A DNA stretch of 64,000 nucleotides, from assembly GCF_003369915.1 (NCBI RefSeq), contig NC_046676.1, positions 16,846,001-16,910,000 on the forward strand, read 5' to 3'. Position 1 is the first letter of the stretch, and each line of letters opens with the position of its first letter. The stretch is from Drosophila miranda. Taxonomy: Eukaryota > Arthropoda > Insecta > Diptera > Drosophilidae. Position numbers and translations under genes: made by a program. Shown one piece after another: positions 62,472-64,000 of the stretch. Under the pieces are notes generated by a model that saw nothing but the letters and a program-made list of their open reading frames with translations, was not told the DNA's origin and did not search any database.

Positions 62472-64000
62472 CTGCAAGAGAGAACGAGAGCAAGAAAGAG
62501 AAAGAGAGGAAGAGGGTACGGGCATTAGGCCAAATGCAATTTCCATTTAAACGTCTCACGTTGCAGCTTAATTACAAGCCATTTACACTTGCAACCCATT
62601 CCCATTCCCAGTCCCATTCGCATTTCATTCTATTCCATTTGCAGCAAAACTTTGTCTGCTATTTGCCAGCCATTTTGATTTCTGTTTTCCCCTTACGACA
62701 CAAACAGGACACACACACATGCCTGGATGCGGAGAGGGGTGGGGGGGAAGGGAGAGCTCGTTATGGCATAATGGAGCCATGATTACATGGACAGTGTTTA
62801 GGCAGAGGCAAAGGAATGCTTAAATATTTAACTGATATTCTGATATTCTGATAGGCGACAGCGTTGAATAAAGCTATTTTAATTAATAATCAACACTTTG
62901 TCGAATGCCACAAAATGTAATTAGGCCTGGCACACACACACGAACACAGACAAGCTCCACGGCTGGACACATCCACAGTACAGTACAGTACGGCAGAGTA
63001 CGGAGCAGAACTCTTGGCAATAATTAAAACCACGTGTGACATTTGGTCACAGTTTAGTAAGCCTCGTTGTCCTAGTTGTCCTGGTTGTCCTGTCCTTGTT
63101 AGAGTAGTGGAGATTTGCGTTGCATAATTAGATGAGTTTCGTGCATAGCACCGAAATATGTACATATCTGGGCGCCATATTGGTTTAATCAGTTATACTC
63201 TGCTTTATTATTGTTTAGACAACAATTTACTCCTGCCGGAGTACAGCCAGTACGGGTTTCATTGAGTACGGGTAGAAGTATTCGAGTGTTTTTATTTCGG
63301 CTAAGACGCAATTCTTGCAATGTAGAAGTGCTCTAGAAAAAGGTATTTCATACCTAAATAATTACAATAACAACAACAAGGCCTTGAACCACAAAAGTTT
63401 TCTTTCTGCAATTTCCATTTCATTTCATTGATTTTTCCTTCTGTTTGCTAAGGTCAATCAAAGCCATAATCTGAAGGAAGTGCATCTGACAGCACTGTTT
63501 CAGACCGATTCGCGAGAGACAGAAGCCGAGCGTGATTTCATGAGGCCAATGGCAGTGGCAGTGGCAGTGGCAGTGGCAGTGGCAGTGACAGCCAAAACAA
63601 GTTAAAAATCATTGCACTCAATGCAATTGGCGCATTTATAATGCATCAGGAGCGCGTTCGACTCGACTCGATTCGATTCGATTCGGTTCGGTTCGGTCAC
63701 TCTTTGGTGGGTCTTTTTTCCACATGTTATTTTTAGCACTCTGACAGTCTGACAGAAACTGAAGGGGCGAGGCCACACTCACACATACAGAGAGCAAGGG
63801 GTGGTTGACAGGCAGGATATTAAGTCTGCCATGTGTCCCTTGTCCCGTGTCCCCATATGGTGCAGCGTCATATCAAAATCAATGTATCAGCCACAACAAC
63901 AGAAGCAGGAGCAGCAGAAGGAGCAGCAGCAGCAGGAGTAGGAGGAGCTGAACAACAAAGGTTAAAATTCCGGTAAATAACCTTTTATGATTGCAGGAGA
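62472..64000 (-). other. Stacl: Upstream intron of the STAC-like gene
   Basis: The acceptor CTCTTGCAG precedes the exon at 62471, so transcription starts further upstream. There are six GGCAGT units at 63551-63586 and an ATTCG-type repeat near 63665-63697. No exon is recognised here. Confidence 0.6.
63551..63586. repeat. Hexamer tandem repeat (GGCAGT)6
   Basis: Six perfect copies. Confidence 0.95.

Overview
The window is insect nuclear DNA, almost certainly Drosophila. The evidence is short AT-rich introns of 50-70 bases, polyglutamine-coding CAG/CAA tracts, TGTATGTA- and CAACAACA-rich non-coding DNA, and genes with clear fly relatives. The species cannot be fixed from the sequence; an obscura-group fly is only a guess. 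I saw no mobile element, CRISPR array, rRNA or tRNA gene.

Layout. (1) 817-3221, minus: a complete three-exon polypeptide GalNAc-transferase (597 aa). (2) 7342-9144 and 9400-11202, minus: two tandem intronless divergent ionotropic receptors of 600 aa each, carrying a 321-base near-identical block that looks like gene conversion. (3) 13797-24585, plus: a secreted glutamine-rich protein (about 1187 aa) split by a 7.1 kb first intron. (4) 28361-37899, plus: a single-pass membrane protein (561 aa) with a CUB-like region, an LDL-receptor class A module and a cytoplasmic tail with two PPxY motifs. (5) 38620-40525, minus: a secreted prolyl 4-hydroxylase alpha-like protein (526 aa, seven exons) that converges tail to tail with gene 4. 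(6) 45069-62471, minus: most of a STAC-family adaptor gene (C1 zinc-binding domain plus two SH3 domains), whose 5' end lies beyond the window.

The most interesting signal is in gene 6. The second SH3 domain ends at a TGA stop (47499-47501) just where a STAC protein should end. The same frame then runs open for another 809 codons, to 45069. The stop context is TGA-C, the leakiest known in flies, so this is a strong candidate for programmed stop-codon readthrough making a protein about twice as long. The rival explanation is a 60-base intron that removes the stop. Gene 6 also shows phase-compatible candidate alternative starts and a candidate alternative terminal exon.

The genes do not form one pathway. 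They are ordinary neighbours on a fly chromosome arm: Golgi glycosylation, chemosensation, secreted matrix-like protein, cell surface, endoplasmic-reticulum collagen modification, and excitable-cell signalling. Exon boundaries were read by eye from splice signals and checked for consistent phase; all come out as whole codon numbers.
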